Shown: positions 8,983 through 17,448 of the stretch, piece by piece | Numbering within the stretch: the first letter of the stretch is position 1 | Layout of the letters: each line of letters starts with the position of its first letter | Assembly (NCBI RefSeq): GCF_026242045.1 | Contig: NZ_JAPJDO010000006.1 | Location: 1-64,000 of the forward strand | DNA from: Mycobacterium pinniadriaticum | GTDB lineage: Bacteria; Actinomycetota; Actinomycetes; Mycobacteriales; Mycobacteriaceae | Length of the DNA stretch: 64,000 bases | Direction of reading: 5' to 3' | Translations under genes and position numbers: made by a program | Notes under the pieces: model-generated | The model's database searches: none | What the model was told of the DNA's origin: nothing | What the model saw: the letters and a program-made list of their open reading frames with translations, nothing else

Positions 8983-9848
8983 TCCCGGCGATCGAGCCTG
9001 GGGCACACGACTCCCGCAGCAACCCAGGCGGTTCCGATGCCGGCCCCCCTTCGCCGGATATCGGGCCGCCTGGGTGTGCGGTCTTGGTGGTGGGATGCGG
9101 CAACCTGCTGCGCGGCGACGACGGTGTCGGGCCGGTTCTGGTCCGGCACCTGTGGGAGCGCGGCGTGCCCGCCGGGGCACGGCTGGTCGACGGTGGCACC
9201 GCGGGCATGGACGTCGCCTTCCAGATGCGCGGCGCCGAGCGCGTCGTCATCGTCGATGCATCCGCCACCGGCGCCGATCCCGGCACGATCTACCGGGTCC
9301 CGGCCGACGAGCTGGCCGACCTGCCCCCGTTGGAGGGCCTGCACACCCACTCGTTCCGGTGGGATCATGCGATTGCGTTCGCCCGCTGGGCGCTGGCCGA
9401 CGCCTGCCCGAGCGACATCACGGTGTTCCTGATCGAGGCGGCCGGCGTCGAGCTGGGTGCTGACCTCTCCGCGCCGGCGCAGGCCGCGATGGAACAGGTG
9501 ATCGATCTCGTCGAACGCGACTATCTGGGTCCGCTCCGGCCGGATGTCGGCGACGACATCTCGGTGAGCTTCACCGACGACGGGTATGTGCGGCTCGATG
9601 CGGCGCTGGCGGCCAGCCGGTTTCCGTCGGATGCGGTGGCCGCGATGGTGCGTGAGGACGACCTGTGGCTCATCCCGCTGCGCGGCCCGCGTAGCGGAGG
9701 CCTGCTGCTCAAACAGCGCAACCCCGCCGGGGATCGGTCGCTGCTGGTCCGCGAGGTGCTCGCGGACCGCCCCGTGACCGGCGTCCATCAGGCATTCTGG
9801 GACGATGCACAACACGCCTTGCGGATTCCGCTGGGGTCGGACCGGTGA
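8979..9848 (+). CDS. Hydrogenase maturation protease with C-terminal extension
   Basis: This is the endopeptidase (peptidase family M52) expected to trim the HucL C-terminus after nickel insertion. The protease domain covers about residues 30-175 and shows the signature VVGCGNLLRGDDGVGP, with the metal-binding Asp, then VIVDA and GLHTHSFRWDHA with the His. The start is taken as the GTG at 8979, which overlaps the hucL stop. Unusually, about 100 residues follow the protease (from about residue 185: DISVSFTDDGYVRLDAALA, ending DAQHALRIPL). This is an additional small domain of unknown role, roughly doubling the protein compared with HyaD or HybD. Confidence 0.88.
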   Translation: MIPAIEPGAHDSRSNPGGSDAGPPSPDIGPPGCAVLVVGCGNLLRGDDGVGPVLVRHLWERGVPAGARLVDGGTAGMDVAFQMRGAERVVIVDASATGADPGTIYRVPADELADLPPLEGLHTHSFRWDHAIAFARWALADACPSDITVFLIEAAGVELGADLSAPAQAAMEQVIDLVERDYLGPLRPDVGDDISVSFTDDGYVRLDAALAASRFPSDAVAAMVREDDLWLIPLRGPRSGGLLLKQRNPAGDRSLLVREVLADRPVTGVHQAFWDDAQHALRIPLGSDR

Positions 9849-10099
9849 TCGTCATGTGTGACGAATCACGGCCCAAGACCTCCGTCCGCAAGGACAGTTC
9901 GACCGACGAGGCATTGGACGTGCAGACCGTCGTGGTGGAGGAGCGCGGCCGGTGGGCCGTGGACATCGTCGTGGTGTTCGCCGACGGTGTGGTGCGCAAG
10001 CGTATCGACACTCACAACAGCAAGGCCCGCGCCGAGTTGTCGGCCCGATTGATCAAACGCGCCGCCGAGCGCGATATCCGCGGACCCATCCACGGATGA
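9845..10099 (+). CDS. Small conserved-locus protein of the huc operon, function unknown
   Basis: This 84-residue protein has no family I can name. It starts at a GTG that overlaps the preceding stop as GTGA; an ATG at 9854 is an alternative. The centre looks like a beta-rich segment (VQTVVVEERGRWAVDIVVVF) and the C-terminus is a basic amphipathic helix (ARAELSARLIKRAAERDI). It contains one Cys, no membrane segment and no signal peptide. Its coupling to the protease and the TPR gene implies a role in making or assembling the hydrogenase. Confidence 0.7.
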   Translation: MIVMCDESRPKTSVRKDSSTDEALDVQTVVVEERGRWAVDIVVVFADGVVRKRIDTHNSKARAELSARLIKRAAERDIRGPIHG

Positions 10100-10112
10100 G
10101 GGGAGAGATGCC

Positions 10113-11372
10113 GTGACCGCACTGGCCAACACCGAATCGGTGGATACCGACGTCCTCGCGGTTCGGCCGCAGCCGCTGGGCGCATTCCCACTTCCGCTGG
10201 GCTACATGCTGATTCCGGCGTCTCCGGACACCGAAGAGGCGCGTACGGCGCTGCTCGCCGGGAACGTCGTGCAGTGGCCGGAGGCGCTGCGCGCACACCA
10301 GCTGGCTCTGGCCGGAGACCGTGACGGTGCGCTGGCGCTGTTGTCTGGTGATGATCCCGTCAGCCGATACAACCGGTTCGTGATGGACCCAGACTCCGCC
10401 GATCCTGACGAATTGCGCTCGCTTCTGGGTGAATTCGGTGTGTTGGTCGATGTCGTGCTGTTCGCCGTCGGTCGGTGCGACACTCCGCCGCCGCTGGGAT
10501 CGGCCCGCGCCGAGCTCGCCGCGCTGGTGCTGTCGGCACAGGCCAGCCGGGCGTTCCAGGATGGGGAGGCAGCGGAGGCCGTCGCACTTCTCGACCGTGC
10601 CGCCGACGAAGCCGCGGCCGTGTCGTCTCCACTTCGAGGCGTACTACTCGGTGCGTCGGCGTCGATCGCCGTCGACTCCGCCGACGCGGTGCGCCGGTTC
10701 GAGGCGGCGCTCAAAGCACTCGAGGGCGCCGACGGGCTGCGCGTCTCTCGCGCCGAATTGCATCTGCAGCTGGCCGGCCTGCTGCACGAGCAGGCGCCGG
10801 AACGGCCCGAGCTGCTGGCGGCCGTTGTGCCGCACTACCATTCGGCGCTGCAGCTGGTTCTACGGGAGGAGGCTCCACTGCTGTGGGCCTCGGCGCACGC
10901 CAACCTGGCGACCGCGTACTTGACGATGCCGATGACGGAGGCCTCCGGTCAGCTGAGGCTGGGCATTGCGGCGCAGTCGTTGCGGTCGGCGCTGAAGGTG
11001 TACACCCGCGACGACTATCCCGAGCAGTGGGCCAGTGTGCAGTTGAATCTCGCCAACTCGCTGGTCTACACCCCATCGAAACACCAGGCCGACAACCTGG
11101 TGGAAGCGGTCGAGCTCTACGAGGCCGTCCTGGATGCCCGCGACCGTGACAGCGACCCGATGGGCCGGGCCAGGGTGCTGGCCAACCAGGGCAACGTGCT
11201 GGCTCATCTTGGCGCTTTCGACCAGGCGAAAGCCAAACTGTACGAAGCCCGGTTCCTGTTCGAGGAACTCGGCGACGACGACTCGGTGCGCACCGTGCGC
11301 GGCGTGCTCGACGAGATCGCCCGGCAGACCACGCTGGGCCGGACGGATGGCAGCGATGTCGACAACCACTGA
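10113..11372 (+). CDS. TPR-repeat protein of the huc operon
   Basis: This 419-residue, Ala/Leu-rich helical protein has tetratricopeptide-type repeats, clearest between about residues 150 and 400. Recognisable repeat starts include WASAHANLATAYL, WASVQLNLANSLVY and ARVLANQGNVLAHLGAFDQA. TPR arrays bind other proteins, so a chaperone or scaffold function in hydrogenase assembly is the likely role. It starts with a GTG at 10113 preceded by a GAGGGGAGAG ribosome site. An upstream ATG at 10108 is out of frame and hits a stop after two codons. There is no signal peptide or membrane segment. Confidence 0.82.
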   Translation: MTALANTESVDTDVLAVRPQPLGAFPLPLGYMLIPASPDTEEARTALLAGNVVQWPEALRAHQLALAGDRDGALALLSGDDPVSRYNRFVMDPDSADPDELRSLLGEFGVLVDVVLFAVGRCDTPPPLGSARAELAALVLSAQASRAFQDGEAAEAVALLDRAADEAAAVSSPLRGVLLGASASIAVDSADAVRRFEAALKALEGADGLRVSRAELHLQLAGLLHEQAPERPELLAAVVPHYHSALQLVLREEAPLLWASAHANLATAYLTMPMTEASGQLRLGIAAQSLRSALKVYTRDDYPEQWASVQLNLANSLVYTPSKHQADNLVEAVELYEAVLDARDRDSDPMGRARVLANQGNVLAHLGAFDQAKAKLYEARFLFEELGDDDSVRTVRGVLDEIARQTTLGRTDGSDVDNH

Positions 11373-12246
11373 AAGGCCGATCACCGTGCCGAGTTTCGAG
11401 GAACTCGCCAAACGTGTCGACGACGCCGTGGCCGCGCTGGACGGTCTGGACCCTGCCGCCCGGGAGGTGGCCGAAGAGCTCAAGTCGGCGATCGAGGCGA
11501 TCCACCGCGCCGGGTTGGTGACGATGGTGCGCCGGATGCGCGCCGATGACGCCGCCCGGGAGGCGCTGTTCGATCTGGTGGACGATCCAGGCGTCCATCT
11601 GCTGCTGTCACTGCACGGGATCGTGCGGCCCGACCCGGTCACGCACGCCAACCAGGTGCTGGTCTCGGTCCGACCGCAATTGAACAGCCACGGCGGCGAT
11701 GTGACGCTGGTGCGGGTGGAGGACGGCACGGCGTTCGTCCGCCTGGAAGGTGCCTGTAACGGCTGTTCGATGTCATCGGTGACATTGCGGAATCTCGTCG
11801 AAGAGGCCTTGGTGCAGGGAGTTCCGGCGATATCGGCCGTGGAGGTGTTGCCGAACGAGCCGACACCCACGTTGATCCCGGTTGAGGCGCTGCGGATCGG
11901 GCGCGATCCGGCCAGCGAGGGTTGGGTCGAGGTCGGGCCGGCGTCGGACGTGGTCGTCGACGATCTGTCGCCGCTGAGCCTCACGACGACCACCGGCGAG
12001 CACGCCGAGATCATCGTCGTCAATGCCGGCCAGCGACTGTCGGCGTATCGCAACGAATGTGCGCACGAAGCACTGCCGTTGAACAACGCGGTGCTGGACC
12101 TGGGCAGCAACACCCTGACCTGTCCGTGGCACGGCTTCTGTTACGACGCGACGTCGGGGGAGTGCCTCAGCGCACCGGGCGCCCAGCTGGAGCAGCTTCC
12201 GCTGCGCGTTGACGACGGTGTCGTCTGGGTCCGCGTCGGCAGATGA
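11356..12246 (+). CDS. hucE: NifU-like/Rieske iron-sulfur fusion protein (HucE-like)
   Basis: Two iron-sulfur modules are fused in about 296 residues. A NifU C-terminal-type domain (about 75-165) has the cluster pair CNGC preceded by NSHGGDV. A Rieske domain (about 215-290) has CAH and CPWHGFC, the two Cys-His pairs of a [2Fe-2S] centre. Proteins of this kind beside mycobacterial hydrogenases (HucE, HhyE) have been proposed as electron-relay or cluster-handling partners; I assign the name from context and domains. The ATG at 11356 overlaps the TPR gene by 17 bases. A GTG at 11386 behind GAAAGG is an equally good start. Confidence 0.82.
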   Translation: MSTTTERPITVPSFEELAKRVDDAVAALDGLDPAAREVAEELKSAIEAIHRAGLVTMVRRMRADDAAREALFDLVDDPGVHLLLSLHGIVRPDPVTHANQVLVSVRPQLNSHGGDVTLVRVEDGTAFVRLEGACNGCSMSSVTLRNLVEEALVQGVPAISAVEVLPNEPTPTLIPVEALRIGRDPASEGWVEVGPASDVVVDDLSPLSLTTTTGEHAEIIVVNAGQRLSAYRNECAHEALPLNNAVLDLGSNTLTCPWHGFCYDATSGECLSAPGAQLEQLPLRVDDGVVWVRVGR

Positions 12247-13424
12247 GCCGCTACACCGTCCGTCACAACATCAGCGGAGTCGGTACTCGCCCGGATGTCA
12301 GGCCGGATATCGACCTCACCGACGGCTGGTCACCGAGCAGGTGGCTGGGTGCGCCCGCGCCGGGCGGTTTGGCGCTTCCGCCGGCGAAACCCTCCATGGC
12401 GTGGATGTATTCACCCCGCGGGGTGTTCCTCGGCGATCAACAGGTGGTGGTGGCCGACTCCGGCAACCATCGTGTGCTGATCTGGCACGGGATGCCCGAC
12501 CGCGATGAGCAGCCCGCCGATGTCGTCCTCGGCCAACCTGACGGCGAGTCGGAAGGCCGCGCGGCCGGTGGCCGGGGTCCGGAGCGCGGGATGAATCTCC
12601 CGACCGGGGTGCTGGTCCACGACGGTCGGTTGATCGTCGCGGACGCCTGGCACCACCGGATCCTGGTGTGGAACACCGTGCCGCAAGCCAACGATGTGGC
12701 GCCCGATCTCGTGCTGGGCCAGCCGGATGCCAGCTCGGTCACCGAGAACCGGGGCGGTGAATGCTCGGCGTCGACGCTGTACTGGCCGTTCGGTATCGCC
12801 GTCATCGGCTCGGCCTTCTGGGTCGCCGACACCGGCAATCGTCGGGTCCTCGGGTGGCGCAACGGTCTTCCCGAACCCGATCAGCCCGCCGACGTCGTGC
12901 TCGGCCAGCCCGATGCCGCCGCGCGTGAGGAAAACCGTGGCGGTGCCGTCGGGCCGGCCAGCTTCCGCTGGCCCCACGACATCACCGGCCACGAAAACCT
13001 GCTGCTGATCGCCGACGCCGGCGATCACCGCCTGCTCGGGTGGTCGCCCCCGCCGGACGCCGACCGCGCCGCCGACTCGGTGCTCGGCCAGCCCGACTTC
13101 ACCAGCGCACTCGAATGGCCCTATGGGCCGCATACCTGCGACCGCTTCCGCTTCCCCTACTCGGCGAGTCTCGACAACGAACGGCTGGCGGTCGCCGACA
13201 CCGCCAATAACCGAATCCTGTTGTGGGACGGCATACCGACCGACGGGCGCGGCGCGGATCATGTTCTGGCGCAACCCGACTTCGGCTCCAACGGCGAGAA
13301 TCGCTGGACCTCGGTGCAGCGCGACACGCTGTGCTGGCCATACGGACTGTCGCTGCGCGGTGACACGATGGCCGTCGCCGACTCGGGCAACAATCGAGTG
13401 ATGATCTGGCGGCGGGAGCCGTGA
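12243..13424 (+). CDS. NHL-repeat beta-propeller protein of the huc operon
   Basis: This 393-residue protein is built from six or so NHL-type repeats. Each repeat carries a recurring pattern such as VADSGNHRVLIW, VADAWHHRILVW, VADTGNRRVLGW, IADAGDHRLLGW, VADTANNRILLW and VADSGNNRVMIW, alternating with ADVVLGQPD-like strands. It should form a beta-propeller. It has no signal peptide, so it is probably cytoplasmic like the hydrogenase. The start overlaps the previous stop as ATGA and its own stop overlaps the next GTG, so it is part of the same coupled transcript. The partner bound by the propeller is unknown. Confidence 0.88.
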   Translation: MSRYTVRHNISGVGTRPDVRPDIDLTDGWSPSRWLGAPAPGGLALPPAKPSMAWMYSPRGVFLGDQQVVVADSGNHRVLIWHGMPDRDEQPADVVLGQPDGESEGRAAGGRGPERGMNLPTGVLVHDGRLIVADAWHHRILVWNTVPQANDVAPDLVLGQPDASSVTENRGGECSASTLYWPFGIAVIGSAFWVADTGNRRVLGWRNGLPEPDQPADVVLGQPDAAAREENRGGAVGPASFRWPHDITGHENLLLIADAGDHRLLGWSPPPDADRAADSVLGQPDFTSALEWPYGPHTCDRFRFPYSASLDNERLAVADTANNRILLWDGIPTDGRGADHVLAQPDFGSNGENRWTSVQRDTLCWPYGLSLRGDTMAVADSGNNRVMIWRREP

Positions 13425-14257
13425 GGCCTCGAATCGTCCAGGCCGACGACCAGATCGGCTTCTACTGGGCAACGCCGGCGGGTGACCCCACCTCGTTGCA
13501 GGCACTGGTGGCCGTGGACGACGAGCCGGACCGACTGGTGGCGACCCATCTCGAAGCGCTCGACGATGCGCTGATCATCGCCGCGGGCCGGTTCGGCGAG
13601 GTTCTCGGTGGTGGCCGGTCACCCCAGGGCAGCGACGAGCGGGACAGCCTGGCGGAGTTGTATCGCACTCTGGACCGGCTGTGCTTCGAATACGCCGCGG
13701 CACTCGAACACGCCGGCTTGTCCGCCGATCTGCGAGCCGGGAAGATCATCGGGACGGCGGCGTTGTTCTCGATCCGGGCGCGTCTGCCGCTGGGTCTGCT
13801 TGGTCCGGCGCCGTTCGACGGTGAACTCGACGACCCGTCGATCGGTGTCATCGGCGGGTTCGGCGAATTCCACCAGGTCGACCCGGACAAGCCGTGGAAG
13901 GGCGGCCGTTGGGTGGTGCGCACCGAAGCGGGCCAGCGGTTTCCGCTGACCTTGGCGATGATGTTCTTCGACAGCTCGGGGGTGAACAAGGATGCGGCCC
14001 GCAAGGAGCATCGCGACGCCCTGCAGGCGGTGGTGTCCGCGGCGCGGGCACCGGACGCCGATCCGCTGGCGGTGACCTGTGCGGTGGACTGGCTGCTCTA
14101 CGACTGGCTGATGGCGCATCGGGAGAACCCCGACAGTGCCGAGATCGTCTTTCCCAAGGGCTATGAAACTGACGCTGCCCTGGTGGTTTCCGCCGCGGCC
14201 GCGTCGGTGGCCGCCCGGGCGACCTTCGATCCCGGCTTGGTGGGTCTGATCGCCTGA
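13421..14257 (+). CDS. Last gene of the huc operon, function unknown
   Basis: This 278-residue protein matches no family I can name. It begins at a GTG overlapping the preceding stop. The sequence has many acidic residues, a segment reading FHQVDPDKPWKGGRWVVRT near residue 150, and helical Ala-rich ends. It contains no Cys-rich metal motif, signal peptide or membrane segment. Its position at the end of the coupled hydrogenase operon is the only clue, and it is probably an assembly or regulatory factor. No clear terminator follows in the 87 bases before the convergent GntR gene. Confidence 0.75.
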   Translation: MRPRIVQADDQIGFYWATPAGDPTSLQALVAVDDEPDRLVATHLEALDDALIIAAGRFGEVLGGGRSPQGSDERDSLAELYRTLDRLCFEYAAALEHAGLSADLRAGKIIGTAALFSIRARLPLGLLGPAPFDGELDDPSIGVIGGFGEFHQVDPDKPWKGGRWVVRTEAGQRFPLTLAMMFFDSSGVNKDAARKEHRDALQAVVSAARAPDADPLAVTCAVDWLLYDWLMAHRENPDSAEIVFPKGYETDAALVVSAAAASVAARATFDPGLVGLIA

Positions 14258-14344
14258 GTATTGCCAGTGCTCGCCGTGTTCGTCTCAGTAAGGTAGCCGT
14301 TTTCGTAGTGACGATGTCTGGCCTCACGGCGGCGTCTGCTGATT

Positions 14345-15103
14345 TCAGGGCAACAGATCGACCAGTGTCGTCGAGGCGGCGCGGGCCATGGTGCGTGCGA
14401 GGAATTGCATGTGGGCTCGCCAGTGTTTTTCGGCTCCGTCGGCGTCGCCGGTACGGAGGAGTTCGACGAGTCGCTGTTGTGATCGAAGGTCTCGACGTCG
14501 GGTCGCGGTCGAGGTGAGGTCCTTGTCGGCTCGGGTGACCGCGATGAGCGCGCTGGCCAGGACTGTGTCGAGTATCCCGGCCACAATGCTCAGCGTCTGA
14601 TTGCCGGACAGTGATAACAACGCTTCATGAAACGCATGGTTGGCCAGGCCAAACGCCTCGTGGTCGTCGATTGCGTCTTCTTCGCGCGCGATCAGTGATC
14701 TGAGTTGATCGATCGCGGCCTGCCGCCCTTTGGAGCGGGTCGCGATCACGCGCGTGGCAGGTGGCTCGAGGAGGTAGCGCGCTTCGAATACGTCTGCGAG
14801 TGCGACATTCCGGGCGCGCAGGAGCATAGCGGCGGTCCGCGCCGTCATGCGCGCATCGGGGGACCGAACGAATACTCCGCCGCGGACCCCGCGAACCACG
14901 TCGATCAGACCCTCGGTCTCCAGGATCCGTAGCGCTTCGCGCATCGATGGGCGTGACACCGCGAACCTCGCGACCAGATCGGGTTCGCGGCCCAACGGGG
15001 TGCCGCCCGCGAGCTCGCCGCTGATGATCCGCGCACGCAACTCGGCTGCGATCTGTTCGGGCTTCTCGACCGTCGCAACAGTTGGGGACCTGCGTGCAGT
15101 CAC
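14345..15103 (-). CDS. GntR-family (FadR-type) transcriptional regulator
   Basis: The protein has an N-terminal winged helix (about residues 15-85, including FAVSRPSMREALRILETEGLIDV) and a C-terminal FCD ligand domain with the metal-binding pattern VFEARYLLEPPA, NHAFHEALLSLSGN and the late His in EKHWRAH. The frame is open to 15172, but the upstream part runs into the palindromic control region, so I take the GTG at 15103, giving 252 residues. It diverges from a P450-led operon with two copies of an AT-rich element between them, which suggests it represses that operon and itself until a small carboxylate or lipid-like ligand binds. Confidence 0.88.
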   Translation of the reverse strand: MTARRSPTVATVEKPEQIAAELRARIISGELAGGTPLGREPDLVARFAVSRPSMREALRILETEGLIDVVRGVRGGVFVRSPDARMTARTAAMLLRARNVALADVFEARYLLEPPATRVIATRSKGRQAAIDQLRSLIAREEDAIDDHEAFGLANHAFHEALLSLSGNQTLSIVAGILDTVLASALIAVTRADKDLTSTATRRRDLRSQQRLVELLRTGDADGAEKHWRAHMQFLARTMARAASTTLVDLLP

Positions 15104-15132
15104 TCCGCCTCGCCGCCTCGAACTCCGATGCA

Positions 15133-15185
15133 AAATATCTAGATATTTCGAGCATAGCATGCTGAAATACATCTAGATATTTCGA
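15133..15185. promoter_or_regulatory. Operator with a 16-bp palindrome and a repeated half element
   Basis: A perfect 16-bp palindrome AAATATCT/AGATATTT lies at 15133-15148. A 15-base element ATCTAGATATTTCGA occurs at 15137-15151 and again at 15171-15185, a 34-bp step. The second copy contains the palindrome ATCTAGAT and ends on the first base of the P450 ATG. The AT-rich sequence stands out in this GC-rich region. It is the probable binding site of the divergent GntR regulator. Confidence 0.7.
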
Positions 15186-16408
15186 TGGGAGAGCCGGTGG
15201 CAGAAGCGGGTTCCTTACGGGCGGATCGGCCCGTGAGAAAGTTCCAGTTTGTCAGCGGCGGCGCGGGCGCCGGCCTCGACGCCCGGTCACCGCAGCCGGC
15301 GAATTACCTACTGGCGCAGCAGGGGTCGGTTGCTCTGGGTAGCAGTGTCATGGTTGGTCGGCGTTCGCTGGTCGGTGCGGCCCTCAGCGACGCCGGAACC
15401 TTTTCCTCTTGCGATCTGGTTGAGCAGGGCCAGACCAAACCCCTGATCCCGCTGGGCATCGACCCGCCGGATCACACGCGATATCGCAGGCTGCTGGAAC
15501 CGATGTTCTCGCCACGGCGGATGGAGGCACAAGAAGCCGACATCGCCGATCGCGTCAACCGATTCATCGACACCTTTATCGATCGCGGCTCGTGTGACTT
15601 CACTTCCGAATTCGCTGAACTGTTCCCGTCCTCGGTGTTCCTCGGGCTGATGGGGCTGCCGTGGGAAGAACTCGGGACCCTGGTCGCCATGCGTGACGGA
15701 CTTCTGCACCCTGGTTCCGATGAGTCGACCTTCGATGAGAAGTTGGCCATCCAACGCGGGACTGCTCAGAACGTATACGCCTTTTTCGATTCTGTTCTCG
15801 ACCAGCGGATGACGTCGCCACAGCAGGGCCTGATCACGGAACTGGCTCATGCCCAAATCGACGGTGAGCCGGTATCACGGGACGACCTGTTGTCGATTTG
15901 CTTCGTGCTACTCACCGCCGGGCTGGACACTGTGACCGACACTCTGACGTGCTTCTGGGCCTATCTCGCTCAGCATGCCGACCAGCGGCGGCACCTGTCC
16001 GTCGACCCTGAGGTCATTCCGCGCGCTGTCGAAGAACTTCTGCGCTGGGAAACGCCGGTGCCATGGGCTGTTCGGTGGGCCCGGGAACAGCGCGCCGTCG
16101 GCGAGCACGTGATCACGGCGGGCCACCACCTGTTGGTCAACCTCGGCGCGGCGAACGTCGATCCGGAGGAATTTCCCGATCCGCTGACCGTCGACTTCGA
16201 CCGGCGAGGCAACCGTCACCTCGCCTTTGGTGCAGGCCCGCACCGCTGCCTGGGCTCACACCTGGCGCGCAGGGAGCTGCGAATCGCGTTGCGCGAATGG
16301 CATCGTCGTATTCCCGAATACAGCCTCAGTCCCGGCTACGAGGTGCGGTACCGGCCGCCATTGCGATTCGTGCCGGACCTTCAGCTGTCATGGCCCGGGC
16401 CATCGTGA
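15185..16408 (+). CDS. Cytochrome P450 (operon A)
   Basis: This is a soluble bacterial class I P450 of 407 residues that needs a ferredoxin and reductase, neither of which is encoded nearby. The I-helix oxygen-binding motif reads AGLDTVTD. The K-helix ExxR is EELLRWETPV. The haem loop is AFGAGPHRCLGSHLARREL with the proximal ligand Cys355. The start is either the ATG at 15185, which overlaps the operator repeat, or the GTG at 15197 just after a GGGAGAG. It is the first gene of a coupled operon running to 20414. The substrate is unknown. Confidence 0.93.
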   Translation: MGEPVAEAGSLRADRPVRKFQFVSGGAGAGLDARSPQPANYLLAQQGSVALGSSVMVGRRSLVGAALSDAGTFSSCDLVEQGQTKPLIPLGIDPPDHTRYRRLLEPMFSPRRMEAQEADIADRVNRFIDTFIDRGSCDFTSEFAELFPSSVFLGLMGLPWEELGTLVAMRDGLLHPGSDESTFDEKLAIQRGTAQNVYAFFDSVLDQRMTSPQQGLITELAHAQIDGEPVSRDDLLSICFVLLTAGLDTVTDTLTCFWAYLAQHADQRRHLSVDPEVIPRAVEELLRWETPVPWAVRWAREQRAVGEHVITAGHHLLVNLGAANVDPEEFPDPLTVDFDRRGNRHLAFGAGPHRCLGSHLARRELRIALREWHRRIPEYSLSPGYEVRYRPPLRFVPDLQLSWPGPS

Positions 16409-17448
16409 CTGGTACCCGGGTGGCCCAGTGGGCCACGGGGGCCACCGGCCGGCTTGCGCTACGGGCGGTCATCGATTCGCCAGATCTCGAACTCGTGGGC
16501 GTGCGGGTGTACGACGAGACGAAGATCGGCCGCGATGCCGGCGACCTGGCCGACAGACCACCCACCGGGGTGCGGGCCACCGACAACAACTACCAGATCG
16601 TCACGTCAAAGCCCGACATCGTGCTCTACATGGGTAGCGTTGAGCGGCATCCGGATACCTGCTTCCGCGACGTGGCCCATCTGCTGAGTTGCGGTATCGA
16701 CGTCATCGCCACCGGAAGTTCGTTCATCGACGTGTACGGCTTTGATCCGGACCGTGCGAGCCTGATCGAAGCGGCGTGCGTGGACGGCGGCGCCTCGTTT
16801 CTCGGTGTCGGACTTTTCCCGGGGTTCTGGGGCGAAGCGGTGGCGCCGGTGTTGTCCCGGCTGTCCTACCGGTGCGGCGAGATCACTGTCCGCGAATCCC
16901 TCTCATACGCCGGATACCCCAGTCGCGAGATGATGGTCGACGTGATGGGCTACGGCCATCGGCCGGATTCGACGTCACCGATCCTGAGCGATCCTGAGCG
17001 GGCCGGCAAGGCGTTCGTCAGTACCGCGTCCATCATCGCAAAGGCGCTCGGACTCGAGGTGTTGGCATGCCAGCCATTTCGGGAGACCGTGGTTGCTGAC
17101 CGCGAGCTCCATGTCGCATTCGGAGTGATCCCCGCGGGAACAGTCGCGGCCATCAAACTGGGCGTCCGGGCTGACTGTGGCTCGACGTCGATCTGCGTCG
17201 AGCACGTGACCTGGATGAGTCCCGACGTAATGCCCGAGTGGTCCAGGGCTGAGGGCTACGAGATCGAATTCGGGGGAGCGCCCACCATGCGCTGCAACCT
17301 GGTGCTGGGCACCAGAGGTGAGGACCACACCGAAATGGGTTGTTTGGCAACGGCGATGCACGCCATCCATGCCATACCTGCTGTTCGCCGGGCAGGGTCG
17401 GGCGTTTTCGACCTTGCCGATCTGGATTTCAGGGGAGCTCTACGATGA
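16405..17448 (+). CDS. NAD(P)-dependent dehydrogenase-like protein of the amine dehydrogenase/dihydrodipicolinate reductase-like group, copy 1
   Basis: The N-terminus is a Rossmann fold with the dinucleotide-binding loop QWATGATGRLALRAV and a conserved GRDAGDLADRPPTGV segment. Such mycobacterial proteins are usually annotated as dihydrodipicolinate reductase-like or 2,4-diaminopentanoate dehydrogenase-like; the real substrate is not known. The start is taken at the GTG at 16405, overlapping the P450 stop as GTGA, because the paralogue at 18560 aligns with it from that point; an ATG at 16390 is possible. The paralogue in the same operon shares the opening QWATG pattern and the PSREMMVDVMG/SAREMLVDLMG motif. 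Confidence 0.82.
   Translation: MTGTRVAQWATGATGRLALRAVIDSPDLELVGVRVYDETKIGRDAGDLADRPPTGVRATDNNYQIVTSKPDIVLYMGSVERHPDTCFRDVAHLLSCGIDVIATGSSFIDVYGFDPDRASLIEAACVDGGASFLGVGLFPGFWGEAVAPVLSRLSYRCGEITVRESLSYAGYPSREMMVDVMGYGHRPDSTSPILSDPERAGKAFVSTASIIAKALGLEVLACQPFRETVVADRELHVAFGVIPAGTVAAIKLGVRADCGSTSICVEHVTWMSPDVMPEWSRAEGYEIEFGGAPTMRCNLVLGTRGEDHTEMGCLATAMHAIHAIPAVRRAGSGVFDLADLDFRGALR

Noticed and set aside
6343..9180. A 945-codon open frame on the minus strand opposite hucS, hucL and the protease
   Set aside because: It is a by-product of GC-rich third positions in the real genes. It has no family motifs and covers the whole of two well-supported hydrogenase subunits.
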